NCBI GenBank assembly: GCA_027186245.1
Contig: CP114496.1
Location: 9,822,001 to 9,886,000 of the forward strand
Source of the DNA: Coriaria nepalensis
Taxonomy: Eukaryota; Streptophyta; Magnoliopsida; Cucurbitales; Coriariaceae
DNA: 64,000 nt
Reading direction: 5' to 3'
Shown one piece after another: positions 1-13,052 of the stretch. Position 1 is the first letter of the stretch. Each line of letters opens with the position of its first letter. Made by a program: the position numbers and the translations under genes. The notes beneath the pieces were generated by a model. The model was not told the DNA's origin, did not search any database, and worked only from the letters and a program-made list of their open reading frames with translations.

Positions 1-2827
1 ATTCAGAGTCTCTTGTCTGCACTTGCTGTGTGTGCGAAATGGATAGGGTAAATAGCCAATGGATGTGCAATTTTGCATATGTAAAAATGTTGGAAAGATG
101 AATAGGACTAACTCGTAGAGAGTAGTTATACCAAGTATGTACCTTGTATACTACACTTAGTCGGTCAGTAGTTTTTCAGTGTTATAGTTCCTTTAGATGT
201 TAGAATTAAAATCAGTCAGTGTGGTGGCATCTAATTCCATTCAATTAGCCTCTGTTGATGAGGATTGTTCCCACTTTGCTCACTGTTGTGATTCTTCGTG
301 GCACTCGGCTTGGGTATAGTATTTACAAAGTTGCAACCTTTTTTATCGCATGGAAGGATAATGGATCATATCAGCCCAATAGCTTGACCGTTGCCTAATT
401 ATCCTTCATCCACAAGCAATCCATAATGGGCATTTGGGCTAAATGCTGATTCTAACGTGCCTGTCAGCACACGAGTGACAGAGTTACGTACGTAAGAACT
501 CACAAAAACTAAGATACTTTGTTGGCCACTCATGAAAATTCTTTCCTTGCATGAGCAAAACTAAAAAATAGAGCCGAAAGGGAAATGGAATGGGAATAGT
601 ATGATTGCACTTGACAAGAAGAGCACACAACTTACAATACCAACTTCGAAGCATCCATTCGAAAGAGCACACTGGACCCCAGAAGAAGTGGAGAATCTGC
701 TTGTAGCATATTCTAGAATCTCGGCCGCCATTTTCATTTTGCAGCTATGATGTAATAATAATAATAATCAAGAGTTGAACTTGATTATATTGGTCAGTGC
801 AGGGGTCAGTCCAGGTCGACCCACGTGAAAGACAAAAAGGTAGAAGAAACTCGATCGAAGTAGCAATAAGTTGGGAATTAGTGAGGTCTAAACTAAATTG
901 TTTTGTGGGTGGTCGTTTTCAGAAAGGACATGAGAACAATTTTGGATAAGCATCGTCCATTTCCACAAAGCCAGCCCAAGTGTGCGATCCAAATAAGAAG
1001 AAGCATTTTCACTCTTCAACCTTAGGAAAAAGGTTGTCTACCTTATATATGCATGTTGTAGGGAAGCTCTTCCCTTCCGCTTCTTTATTCCAAACCAATT
1101 ACAACACGTGACTCAGCCAACAGCTGTAAGATCCTCCTCCTCCTCCTCTATACACTATAGACTATAGACTATAGAGTATAGGCAGAAAGCATGACGTCTA
1201 GATAAGGGACTGGATAAAATCATCTTTGCCTAAGTTCTAGATACTTAATTGATATATGTTTGATGCTTTTAGCTATTCATTTATGTTTTCGTTGTTTGAA
1301 AATCTCCACGTTTGTGTCTTCTTAATCACTCTTTGTTGTAACTGTCCTTATTATATTACATTCGCTTTTGTCAAAAGATAAGGTGTGTACTGTATATATA
1401 TATACATCTAACCTCATTATCGGATTGAGATTTGAGCTTGACCTTTTTGTTTTCTTATTATATGTGCTAATTAATTAATTAATTAATTTCGTTAAGTACC
1501 TTAACGAACTGATTAAAATTGATTACTGAATTAATAATTATCATTAGCCGCCTAATCAACGTAGGCATGACGTACGTACATGAAGTCTCACCATGAAAAT
1601 TCCCCCAAAATCAACGGCAGATCTCCCGCCAAGTACTCACATAAAACGTGTCATGCCAGTGATCAAGTCAGTGTAAGTATCTCACGTCATTAATAATATA
1701 TATATATATATATTTTTTTTTTTAAACGTCACAAGTGAAATATTAATGATCCACCTTTTCATAACTGACCGAATTTATATACGATTTAAAAACGAGTTTT
1801 TTTTAATTATTTTTTATAAAAATAATTATATTATATATTAAATAAATTTTATAATTTAATAAAATTAATATTTATTATTATTAATAATTATAAATTAAAA
1901 TAAGTAAATATTTTTATTTATTTAATAACTATTATTTATAATATTATTTTATTAATATATATATATATATAATTAATTAATATTTTAAGAGATATTAGCA
2001 TAAATGATTAAATCCTATTTTGAAAACTCTTATAAAAATCTTAATATATACGGGACATCATGTTAGTTATTGTATTATTCCAGTCTCTCAATTCATATAA
2101 TATAGTAAAGTGATATCAGTATTAAATTTGACTTTAGAATTTGAAATTTGAGAGACTATAAATTTTTGATTGAATTTCAAATTAGAATTACAAATTATAA
2201 AATTGAAAATTAAACTTTAAAATAATAGAAAATATTAAGAGATGATTTTTTAAATTGTGATTTATAAATTATGATTTGAGATATTTATAAGAAAAATAAT
2301 AAAGAAATTTTTTAATTTAAAAAAAAAAAAAAAAAAAAGTGATGTGGGGGTATGCCCCCTCCCCTACATAGCTAGATGAGTAGGATTGTACTGTATGGAC
2401 AGCTCGCGAGTTGGTTATACACCAGCAGGTTTGCCCACTGATCAGGTTGGATCTAGTCGGACCAGCCTTTGTGTGAAAATGTGAGCCTGTCTCATGCCTT
2501 GTATGTAGCGGTGGCAGGCCGACCATGCCTATATTACCTACCACCTATAATGTAAACAGTTTTTATATAATATATGAAATAGACTTATTTATGCATAATG
2601 AATAAAAAACAGTTTGTAACCGCCGATAAAAATCTCACCATGTCTGGTATACAAACAATTTCAGCTTCCTACTACCCTCTTCGGACTACCTTTCCTTTTT
2701 TTTTTTTTTTTTTTTTTCTCTCTTGCTCTCTCTGCTTAATCCAGGGCCACTTTCCTTGTTAATCTCATTGCGTTTCATACGATTCTCTCTGGTTAAGTGA
2801 TTGGTAGAAGGAACTTTGGTTTGAAGC
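1..2827. other. Intergenic DNA upstream of the ACR6-like gene
   Basis: I see no convincing gene here. The first ~1 kb is ordinary AT-rich sequence that could be the 3' flank of a gene outside the window. Positions 1680-2320 are extremely AT-rich, with TA dinucleotide runs and a long A-tract ending near 2338. A compositionally different, more GC-balanced block follows (about 2339-2540). A ~23-base T-run at 2694-2716 followed by CTCTCT lies just upstream of the ACR6-like start and probably belongs to its promoter or 5' leader. Confidence 0.6.
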
Positions 2828-5274
2828 ATGGATGATGAGTATGCGAAGCTTATCCGGAGACTGAATCCGCCAAGGTAAATTGAATCGAAGATATATCTTC
2901 TATTATTTGAATTTCGTGTTGATTTAGGGCTGTTTTTGCTTTATGATTCAATTCTAATGTGTATTTGATGAAGATTCTTTTCTTTTTCTTCTTGTTCTCC
3001 TTCTTCATACTCTCTTCTATTCTTGTAATCTGCTTTTTCTTACTTCTTTTTATTTCCGTTTTCCGCTGTTCCTGAAATTTCCGAAGACTGACCTTAGTGA
3101 TCCACCGATTTTTTTAGCTTTAAGCTGTTCTGATCAATTTTTTCTGTTGATGTTGTTTTAGATATGATTTCTTACATCTAAATTGAACTTGTACTTTCTT
3201 TGTTAATATTAAAAAATGGGGCCGGTGCTGCATCTTCTAACTGTTACCCTCCTGATCTATGCAGAGTTGTGATTGACAACAATGCTTGCATAGATGCCAC
3301 TGTTATTCAGGTATGCTTTAATGTTCATGTATATGTTCTATCTATTTGGTTCTATTTCCTTTGATGATCTTTCCCATGTGAAGTAAGATATGTTAATAGA
3401 TCGCATCTGATTTGAATCTCTTTGAGCTAATAGATGTATTATACTGTTTTGTTCAGGTTGACAGTGTAAACAAGCATGGGATTCTGCTAAAAGTTGTCCA
3501 AGTGCTTACAGATATGAACCTAGTAATAACTAAAGCGTATATATCATCAGATGGAGGATGGTTTATGGATGGTAGGTATTTTTTTAATTAGTTATTTGTT
3601 TGTTATTATTGGCTTCCTGGATCTGAATATCAGCTTCTTCTTCGTCTTCTTTCATGGTTCTCATCTTTCTTATATTCAAAATGACTGTGCCAGTGTTTAA
3701 CGTTATCACACATGATGGAGATAAAATCAGAGATGAAGAAGTTATCAATACTATTCAAAGGGTATGAACTTGTCTATTGATTCTGTTTCCTTCTATTATG
3801 TTCTCGTATCCACTATAAAGGAATTGCCTTTCCATAGCCCCTCAGTCCATTATGTTTTGTTGAACCATAAATGAGAAAAAATGCGGGTGTTATTCATTCT
3901 TCCTGCGATCCTCCTCACAAAGTTAACTAGAAAAGCTCATTGTTCCTTACTTCTTTTTTTTTTTTTTTCCTCAGAGACTTGAAAACAATGCGAGCTTTGT
4001 ACCCTCAATGAGAGAGTTAGTTGGCGTGATGCCATCTGAAGACCACACCTCAATTGAACTTTCTGGAACTGATAGACCGGGTTTATTGTCAGAAGTATGT
4101 GCAATTCTTGCAGACCTTCACTGTAATGTTGTAAATGCTGATGTATGGACCCATAATGCTAGGGCTGCAGCTGTAGTTCACGTAACAGATGATAAAACAG
4201 GATGTGCTATCCAGGATCCCAAACGTCTCTTACAAATAAAAGGATTGCTCTGCAATGTTCTGAGAGGAAACAATGACTTGAAGGAAGCAAAGATGACAGT
4301 GTCTCAGCCTGGAGTTACTAATACAGAGAGACGGTTACACCAGATTATGTTTGCTGACAGGGACTATGAAAGGATTGAACGAACTGGATTTGGGACGACC
4401 CAGGAAAATAGCGGAAGACCACATGTAACTGTCTTAGATTGCATTGAAAGGGATTACACTGTCATTACTATGAGGTCAAAAGATCGGCCGAAATTGTTGT
4501 ATGACATTATTTGCACTTTAACGGACATGGAGTATGTGGTTTTTCACGGAATGGTCAACACCGGTAGGATGGAAGCTTATCAGGTAGGCTCATCTCCTCT
4601 GTTAACTGGCAAAATGGTCTTCTTGTTTGACGAGTTGAAAACCATTTTGAAGCCAATAACTACTTTGTCTGTCTTTTATTTCCCCCTTTTTTTTCCCCTT
4701 CCATTCTAGAGTCTAAAGACGAGATATTTTTTTCAGGAATTCTATATACGGCATGTTGATGGACTTCCTATTAGCTCTAAAGCTGAGCAAGAGCGAGTTA
4801 TGCAATGTCTTGAAGCAGCCATTGAAAGGCGGGCATCTGAGGTACGAGAGATGAGGATATCCATTCACATTTGTAAAATTCTCATACTTATAACTTATAA
4901 TATGACTCATTGCTTGCTTGGCTATGCAGGGAGTAAAGCTAGAACTTTATGCAGAAGACAGGGTTGGACTTCTTTCAGATATCACTAGAATATTCAGAGA
5001 AAATAGTCTCTGTATTAAAAGAGCCGAAATTTCAACACAAGGTGGAAAGGCTAAAGATACTTTCTATGTCACAGACATGATGGGAAACTCTGTTGACCCA
5101 AAGATAATTGATTCAATCCGCAAACAGATAGGTCAAGCCATACTGCAGGTGAAAAACAACTCGTATATTTCAATGGATCCCCCTCGAGAGACAACGGCCG
5201 GATTCTTCTTCGTAAATTTCTTCAGAGGGAGAACTTTTCAGAATTTTAAACTGATCAGTAGATCCTACCCTTAG
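2828..5274 (+). CDS. ACR6: ACT-domain repeat protein, ACR6/ACR4-like
   Basis: ACR proteins carry four ACT domains, a fold that usually binds amino acids, and are thought to be amino-acid or nitrogen sensors in plants. I join seven exons: 2828-2874, 3265-3310, 3457-3571, 3694-3761, 3975-4583, 4737-4841 and 4930-5274, giving 444 residues, the normal family length. The start [16 protein letters not shown] and the tail FKLISRSYP are family hallmarks. The ACT repeats begin near residues 32, 125, 260 and 345, with the recurring DRPGLLSE / DRPKLLYD / DRVGLLSD motifs. All splice sites are GT-AG. The N-terminal and '[12 protein letters not shown]' regions resemble ACR6 more than ACR4 or ACR5 as I remember them; the paralogue assignment is less certain than the family. 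No defect is visible. Confidence 0.93.
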
Positions 5275-5874
5275 AAGACCTTCCTCTAGATGATCAGAAG
5301 TAGATACTGTACAGATACTTAGAGATGTTTCGAGTCAAATACATGTGTTAATAGGGGACTAGGTAAAACTGTAAATAGATATACATACCTGCAACAGAAG
5401 AAGGGTTAGTGTCTGTGCTTATACAGTACTTGGTAACCCCGGAAATCACCTGATATTAGAGTCTCAGCAAGATTATTATGCTGGATGTTATGTAAATAAT
5501 TTGTACAAATTGTAGAAAGCTTATTGTAGAGGAAAACAGGTGTAATAATTTGATATTAAGTATTAACGATGTCTATAAGAAGTAGTCATCTTCTATGATA
5601 TTCTGGCCAAAAAAATTTCTTTATGACTCACACCAATCTGACTGTTTGCATTACTGAGTTGTTCTTTTTCGTATGCTTCCTTATCTTTTCAAGTGAAGAT
5701 GATGGAAAACTTTTTGCTTTTGTTCAGGAGTGAATTTGGAATGAAGTTAGGCGGAACCATGTTGGTCTATTTGAACATGCATGCGCTTGTTTATGGAGCG
5801 ACATTATGGAAACAAACATAAATATGCAATCTTTTTAAGAAAAACAGAGAAAGAGAGAGAGAGAGAGGAGTGAA
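5275..5874. other. ACR6-like 3' flank and intergenic spacer
   Basis: AT-rich sequence holding the probable 3' UTR of the ACR6-like gene. A short GA run (5850-5868) sits immediately before the pentatricopeptide-repeat pseudogene. No other gene is seen. Confidence 0.5.
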
Positions 5875-7834
5875 ATGAAGTCTTCTTCTGCGGCTGAGTT
5901 AGCAACTCGAATAAGCCGAATTATAATATCTGAATCAAGAAGTCAGTCAAGAAGTGCTGGATCATGGATTCCTACTCTCGAGCAGGCTCTGCATCAGCTA
6001 CGTTGCCGCGAGTCACTCACTCCACCACTCGTTGTCCGAGTCATCGACCCGTTTTAACTCATCACTCGCTCGCACTCGGTTTCTTCAACTGGGCTTCCCA
6101 GCAACATGGTTTTTCTCACACGTCAGAAACCTATCAGTCAATCCTCAAGTCTGTCTCTCTTTCCCGGCAATTCAACGTCATTGAGCTTCTTTTAAAGCAG
6201 GTAAACTCAGAAAATTGTCCTCAATTCTCGGGTTTATCACTCTTAAATTGATTCCTTGATTATAGGGAAGAAAACCCAGAGTGCTTTCTTTTCAGCGAGG
6301 TTATCTCGATGATTGGCTGCCTTAGCATCTGATGGCTATTTTGAGTATGCCCAGAAGGTGTTCGATGAGATGACTTTTAGAACTGCCCCTAAGCACTTTC
6401 GGTTTTGGTGTGTTTATATGGATGGGGGTCTTGTAGAAATGCTGATGTGATGAAAGTTCTGAGTATGTTAGATGAGGTTAAGAGATGTAATTCAGAGATA
6501 AATGGGTCTGTTTTAGCTGTTCTAATCATTCATGGCCTCTGTGGGGGTTCTAGAGCTTCTGAGGCTTTTTGGGTATTGGACGAGCTAAGAAATAGAGACT
6601 GCAAGCCTGATTTTATGGCGTATTGGATTGTTGGAGAAGCGTTTCTATCAACCAGCGATGTGGTTGATAGAGAGAAGGTTCTCAAGAAGAAGAGAAAGCT
6701 CGGAGTAGCTCCAAGGACTAGTGATTACATGGAATATATATTCACTTTAGTTTTCAGTTAAATGAAACGTGATGCTAAAAAATCGGGTGAAGTTATCCTT
6801 AAAGGGAATTTCCCGATTGAAGATGGTGTTCTTAACATGCTTATCGGATCAGTTTCTTCTAGTGATCCTAGTTCGGCAATGATGTTTTTCAAGTTCATGG
6901 TTGAGAAAGAGAGATTTCCAACCCATTTGACTTTGAGCAATTTGAGTAGGAATTTGTGTAAACATGGCAAGATCATCGAGCTCTTGGATGTTTTCCATGT
7001 TGTTGGTTTACGTGACTACTTCAAAGACTCAAGAGAGTTACAAGATAATAATTTCTTTCTTATACAAAGCAGGTAGAGTGAAGGAAGCATATGATGTTTT
7101 GTAAGAGAGAAAGAAAATGGGTATGACACCTGATGTTTTGTTTTATAATTCCGTGATAGAAAATTGTTGTAGAGAAGATGTTATTAGGCCGGCTAAATGG
7201 CTTTGGAATGAGATGTTTACAATTCGATGTGATGGAAACTTGAGGACATATAATATTCTCATTGGAAAGCTTTTGGAGGTAGGCGAAGTTGAGGATGCCC
7301 AGAGACTATACCGGCATATGATCGGAAAAGGGGTCAAACCTGACGTTACAACCTACATCTCTCCTTAAAGGGCTTTGCAAAGAGAAAAGGTTTGAAGATG
7401 CTTTTGAAGTCTTCGGCAAGTCTGTTGAACAGGACAATGTGATTCTTGCGAGAACTGTGCTTAATTCCTTTATCTATCTTTGTCTAAAGAAGGTATGTTT
7501 TTCTTTTGTGCACACATACATACCAATATAAACACAGACGTAAATTTGAGTATATTATAATTATGATGCAGGTTTATTCCTGGCCGCTTCAAAGTTACTC
7601 CGTAGCTTAATGATGAACATTGGTGAATCAGATGCGGACGTAACTTCTAACTTTCTTAAAAGCCTTGGTAGATTTAGGGGAGATCAAAATTTCTGCAGAG
7701 CACATTGAAAGGGTTAAAGAGATGTGTCTCCTTCAACCTTGCGGGTTATATCCTCTCAACTTTTAGCCTTGCTTTCTTCTACCACTAAACCCGATCCTAT
7801 CATACAGATACTTCATACAATCGAAAAACTATAA
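5875..7834 (+). pseudogene. Broken pentatricopeptide-repeat (PPR) gene, At5g14080-like
   Basis: P-type PPR proteins bind organellar RNA. The conceptual product matches the At5g14080-type PPR protein along its whole length, from the N-terminal MKSSSAAELATRISR to the C-terminal helix near 7770-7830. The frame is lost several times. A frameshift near 6050 separates 'VVRVIDPF' from 'HHSLALGFFNWASQQ'. An in-frame TAA stands at 6759-6761. Further shifts or stops occur near 7075-7110 and 7365, and the tail after 7570 is scattered over frames. PPR-like segments include 'LRNRDCKPDFMAYWIVGEA', 'GMTPDVLFYNSVIENCCRED' and 'GNLRTYNILIGKLLE'. Segments 6240-6360 and 7490-7570 are poorly conserved and may be intron-like or decayed. 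Several independent lesions make a pseudogene likelier than sequencing error. A working copy would be expected elsewhere in the genome. Confidence 0.85.
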
Positions 7835-8367
7835 ATTTTGCCTTTTTTGGGTTAATTTATTTGTACAACTTGATGATATTTACTTGTTATTTACACATTA
7901 TATATTCGTCAAAGAACACATTATGTGATGTCCAGATAAGACCTCCATTGGAACTTTGTATGGCAAGACCTAGAAGAGTTATGAGCCTAGACATTGTATA
8001 GATAGTATTTGGACATTTAGATATTTCAAAAAAGTAAAGAAGAAGCTGCCTGCTATTAGTCATATATTATTTTTTGTTAAACCTTGTCTGTCAAGTTCTA
8101 CTCTATTAGTATGGGCACAACAAATACATGCGCATACAGTCACAGGAAGCCACTCGAAAGTAATATATCAATTCAAAATCAAACAACATACTATAAAGAA
8201 TCAAATACATTAAACAGCAGCAATATTTGAAGCATTGGACATCACAAGCCTAAAAGCAACTATTTAGAAAACAAAATTTCAGAAACTATATGGATAAAAG
8301 TATAGATCAATACAAAATCCTGATTATCACGGTTTCGAAAGCCTACAAAACATGTACAAAATTTTTC
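7835..8367. other. Spacer between the PPR pseudogene and RPL7a
   Basis: AT-rich sequence with no recognisable gene. The right-hand ~200 bp is the likely 3' UTR of the minus-strand ribosomal protein gene. Confidence 0.5.
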
Positions 8368-10031
8368 CTAAGACAATCTTTGAGCAGCTTCCTTGGCAAG
8401 GAGCTTTTCTTTTGCTTTGGTCTTGGCTTGGGACTTGGAACCCATAATACCGCCACCCCACCTTTTCCGGTACTCATCATACTTGTCATTGAAGTTGGCC
8501 TACAAGAAGGGAAGAATTACAGATTAACAAAACATTACTACATTTTCAAACATGGGTTTGTCAGAGAAATGAAAATGACCAAATAATACTACCTTAATGG
8601 CTTCTAAGATTCTGCTGAACTCCAATTTATCTTCATTCTTGACAGTAGTCAGGCACAAAACAGATGCTGTCTTCTTGTGGACAATCTATTAAAAGGATAA
8701 TAAAACTAGTTAATCAGCTAAACTCTTGTAGTAGAATCGGGAAAATAAGTCTGAATGTAAGTTAAATACCGATCCTAATCGAGCTTTCCCCTTCACAATG
8801 CAGTACGGGATTTCCATTTTCCTGCACAATGCAGGGAGCCAGACAACCAGCTCGATAGGGTCCACATCATGTGCAATTACAACTAGTTGGGCCTTGTTCT
8901 GCCAAAAAAAAATTACATTTTTTTGTGAGAAACTGAAAATATGCAACTTAAGATAATAACTGAGGGGTAAAAAAAACATGCCACCTAAATAAGCAATTAA
9001 GACCTGCTCAATAAGGTAGGTGACATGATTCAGACCATATTTCACAACAATAGGCTTCTTAGCATCATGAGGTTTTCCTTCAGACTCTTCTTGAGCTCTC
9101 TTCACAAGACGCTCTTTCTTAGCGGCCTTGTCTTCAGGTCTGTACTTGAGAAGCATCTTGAACAGATTTGTTGCTGCACATTATACTAAAGTTCACTATC
9201 TTGATTCAAATGAACTGAAACTCACTAAGGGCATTATGATTGAATCAATGAGAAGTAGCTATAGTAGATTTTGCACTTGGAAATAGAAGTATAAATTCAT
9301 ACAAGTCGAGACCATACACACAGAAGCCATATTCATTACAGCAGCTCAACAGTGAATCAGACTCAAAACATAACCACAAACATCAAAGAGTACGGCAACA
9401 GTCAATCAAATACAAATCAGTTTGGTTTCTTACCGAGATTCTTATCCAGGGTCTTGGTGAACTGATTCAAGGCTGGTGGCACCTTCAATCTCTGCTTGAG
9501 GATTCTTTTCTTCCTCTGGATTTGAACAGTTTTGGGCCATTTCACAAACCTAGTCAGATCCCTCTTTGGGGGTATTGCCCCTCCGATCCCAAACTGCTTA
9601 GTACGCTTCTCGAAAAGAGGGTTCACCACCTTCTCCTACAAACCAAATATGACCATCGCAATCATTAACAACTCACTTGAGCAAACAAAATCTAAAACGA
9701 AGAATCAGGAACCTATAATGGTAAATTAGTTACCGTCTTCTTCTTCGATGTAGCTTTTCCAACAGCCCTTTTGGGAGCCTGATTCAAATGCAATCAACAT
9801 GAGCGGTTTGTATAAGAGAAAGCAAAAGGATGATTGCATTAACTATATTGCTATCAAACGAATTCGAATATTATTGAGATCAAAACATACCATATTTCCT
9901 AGATAATTGACGGATAAGTAACTAAAAACTACAGTAATAACTAGACAAAATCATTTTTTTAGGGTACCACTGCGTCGCCATTACTATTTATTTAACAGCA
10001 ACCAGTTAAGACAGAGAGTTAGACGCACCAT
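8368..10031 (-). CDS. RPL7A: 60S ribosomal protein L7a (eL8)
   Basis: eL8 is a structural protein of the large cytosolic ribosomal subunit and contains the L7Ae/L30e RNA-binding fold. Seven coding exons on the minus strand (10031-10029, 9778-9734, 9635-9434, 9173-9004, 8898-8770, 8685-8593, 8499-8368) give 257 residues, the usual plant length. The first coding exon is only the ATG: the donor GT follows directly, and exon 2 opens with [15 protein letters not shown]. Visible hallmarks are [21 protein letters not shown], the L7Ae core '[20 protein letters not shown]', and the basic tail [18 protein letters not shown]. It is divergent with the acyltransferase gene to the right. I searched the introns for C/D-box snoRNA motifs by eye and found none that convinced me. 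Confidence 0.97.
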
Positions 10032-10995
10032 TTTCGTAGACGAGCTTCGAGTTGCGGAGATGGTCTATGAAAACTACAGAGATAGAGAAGAGAACCTGAT
10101 CCTAATCAAGGTTTTATATACCATATCGGGCTTCCGTGACTTAGGCGGGGTGGGCTATTAGTAATAACAGTCCAAACCCTTACCAAGCAATACTAACCAG
10201 CTCTATTTCCAGCCAACATTCGGATTTAAGGCCCAACTAACCCCCAAGAAAATGTCCCAAAGCCCAGCCTATATGGGCCGGAATAAAGATGATATTTTGG
10301 CCCAGGCGCAGCCCCAAGGAGGTCCTATTTCTTTGTTTTGTAGAGCAAAATTGGGATGCCAACTCCCACCAAATATCTCCAAAATCCTCCTTTCACAGCT
10401 GCATATATTTGTAATTTGGTAATTTGGTAATTTGTGTGTTTGGTTCCCTTAGCTTACCCATAAACCAGTGGCCTACCCACCCCCACCTATTTTAACTAAA
10501 AAACTTTATGCACCAAGACAAGACAACCTATGTACAATGTTGTAATATGAAAACATGATTATTATTACCACGTGTATCAAATCCCATGCCATAAAAGTGA
10601 AGCATGATGTAAACATTTTGTCTCATCACGTCATATCCAATCTCATAATACCACGTGTAGTCTGTAGTGTCCTTTTTCATATTCTCAAGATGAACACACT
10701 CCATCCTCTCTCCATATCTATATATATACATATATATCTACCTCTAAACTCCAACTCCATTACAACGTCTCCCAACTAATCACACCCATCTGCTTTTAAT
10801 TATCATCAAAGTTTTGCCTCTCAATTTTCTTCACTTTCGGCTTTGAATCCTCGCTGTGTCTCTTGTTTACTTTTGCCACCTCAAATGGTTCATTTTCTCA
10901 TCAATCAATTCTCTCTCTGTCTATATATATGTGTGTGTGTGCGCGCATACATATGTATATATCTTCTCTGATTCATCTTATTTGTCAAACAGGTA
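10032..10995. promoter_or_regulatory. Divergent promoter region, RPL7a (-) / BAHD acyltransferase (+)
   Basis: About 960 bp separates the two divergent start codons. A TATA-rich stretch at about 10716-10740 lies some 260 bp before the acyltransferase ATG and is a plausible TATA region. A TA/GTGTGT/GCGCGC alternating run occurs at 10921-10960. No coding sequence is evident; the small open frames here lack family features. Confidence 0.5.
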
Positions 10996-12391
10996 ATGGA
11001 GAACTCAAATGGCAGTTTCTTCAAGCTTCAAGTGAAGAAAGAAGCTCCCACAATGGTCCTTCCTGCAGAGGAAACACAGAAGGGTCTCTATTTCTTATCA
11101 AATCTCGACCAAAACATTGCCGTCATTGTCCGCACAATTTATTGCTTCAAATCGGAAAAGAAAGGGAATGATAAAATTGGCCAAGTGATTAAAACCGCAT
11201 TGGAAAAAGTCCTTGTTCACTATTATCCACTTGCAGGGAGGCTTACTATAAGTCCTGAGGGGAAGCTTATAGTGGATTGTAACGGTGAAGGTGCCGTTTT
11301 TGTCGAGGCTGAATCGGATTGTGAGTTGGGCGAGATTGGAGATATAACAAAGCCTGATCCTGAAACTCTTGGGAGTCTAGTTTATGAGATTCCTGGTGCA
11401 AAGAATATATTGGAGATTCCTCCCCTTGTTGCTCAGGTTTGTAAAAAATAAAATAAAAAAATGTCAGAACTCGTTTTCTCACAGTTTCTTAGACTTTCTT
11501 GAATAAGTTGATGGATTGAACAAACATGTTTTGCAGGTTACTAAGTTCAAATGTGGAGGGTTTGTGATAGGGCTTTGCTTGAATCATTGTATGTTTGATG
11601 GGATTGGTGCAATGGAATTTGTGAACTCATGGGGTGAAACAGCAAGAGGCTTGCCTCTATCTATTCCGCCATTTCTAAACCGAACACTACTAAAAGCTCG
11701 AAACCCGCCTAGAACCGAATATCTTCACCAAGAATTCTCCGAAATCAAAGACATTTCAAGCACCACTAATAATCAAGATACAATGCTCTATAGATCCTTT
11801 TGCTTTGATTCAGAAAAACTCCAGAAGCTAAAGACGAAAGCAACGGAAGATGGAGCTCTTGAAAGTTGCACAACCTTTGAAGCTCTTTCCGGTTTCGTAT
11901 GGAAAGCTAGAACCGAGGCGTTAAAAATGGAGCCTGATCAAGAAACAAAGCTTCTTTTTGCTGTTGATGGGAGGTCTAAGTTTACCCCGCCACTTCCAAA
12001 AGGGTATTTTGGGAATGGAATTGTGTTAACAAACTCGATATGTACAGCAGGTGAGTTATCCAGGCAGCCATTGTCGTTTGCTGTTGGTTTAGTTCAAGAA
12101 GCGGTTAAGATGGTTACGGATGATTATATGCGATCCGCCATTGATTATTTTGAAGCAACAAGAGCTAGACCTTCTTTGAGTTCTACACTTTTGATAACTA
12201 CTTGGTCTAGGCTCTCATTTCATACAACCGATTTTGGTTGGGGGGAGCCGGTTCTGTCCGGTCCGGTTGCCTTGCCTGAGAGGGAAGTGATCTTGTTTCT
12301 ATCCCATGGGAAGGAGAGGAAGAGCATCAATGTGCTTCTCGGTTTGCCTCCTTCTGCTATGAAAACGTTTCAAGAACTTATGCAGTTCTGA
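10996..12391 (+). CDS. BAHD acyltransferase, omega-hydroxypalmitate O-feruloyl transferase / FACT-like
   Basis: BAHD enzymes move an acyl group from acyl-CoA to an alcohol or amine in the cytosol. This one most resembles the HHT/ASFT/FACT clade, which esterifies ferulate or caffeate to omega-hydroxy fatty acids or fatty alcohols for suberin, cutin and root waxes. Two exons (10996-11436, 11537-12391) encode 431 residues, the family norm. The catalytic HXXXD is HCMFD at residues 164-168 and the structural DFGWG is at 379-383. The N-terminal '[32 protein letters not shown]' and C-terminal '[20 protein letters not shown]' segments are clade-like. The single intron falls before the HXXXD block, as is common in BAHD genes. 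Exact substrate cannot be read from sequence. Confidence 0.93.
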
Positions 12392-13052
12392 AAAAGAGCA
12401 TTTATTTTTTCTTTTTCAAATATGTGGTGATGTATTTGGGTTTAAGTCCTTGAGTCCTCCATCGAGGTAACTCAAACTTTTGTGGGTTCTCTAAATTTCT
12501 CTCTTCTCTATTATGTGTGAAGTTTACCTTGCAAAATGGTGATGTTACTACTTGTTATGGTTTCTATCTTATTATTTGATTAGATTGAAGTGTATCAAAA
12601 GAAAAATTACTAGTAACAATTCAGTATTATCTATTCATTTCCCTTTCAGACACTGTTTAACATGTGATAGACTTCTCTTTACTTGTACATTTGTGTGAAT
12701 GCTGTAGTTTTGTACTATCTTTGAAAACAGAGGAAAAATAAAAAGGTTCATTGTCTTCTTCTTCCTTTTCTTCTTCACATGATAAGAATGAGATCACTTT
12801 CTAATATACAAATGAAGTAATGAACTTTTCAAACAATCCAGATAATAATTTAAGTATACATTCACAAATAATATACTGATAGTAATTATAGGAATATCAT
12901 ATTCATCTACCATCTAAGAAACTAGTAGCTCAAACACATGATTAAGAAGATAAATCCAGAAACTTACAAGACTTGAAGAAATCAAATCAATATTCGAGAG
13001 ATCTCTCTATCTCTCTCTTTTTTTTTTTTTCTTTTTTTTTTCTTCTTCTTGC
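12392..13052. other. Spacer between convergent BAHD and Ole e 1-like genes
   Basis: Both genes end here, so the spacer holds their 3' flanks. The sequence is AT-rich and ends in a CT/T-rich tract (13000-13050). No gene or RNA is seen. Confidence 0.5.

Noticed and set aside
2452..2475. Sequence similar to the first bases of miR166 (TCGGACCAG)
   Set aside because: Only about nine bases agree, the rest diverges, and no partner arm for a hairpin is present.
8500..10028. Possible C/D-box snoRNAs in RPL7a introns
   Set aside because: Isolated CTGA motifs occur, but no intron has a proper RTGATGA box at a suitable distance.
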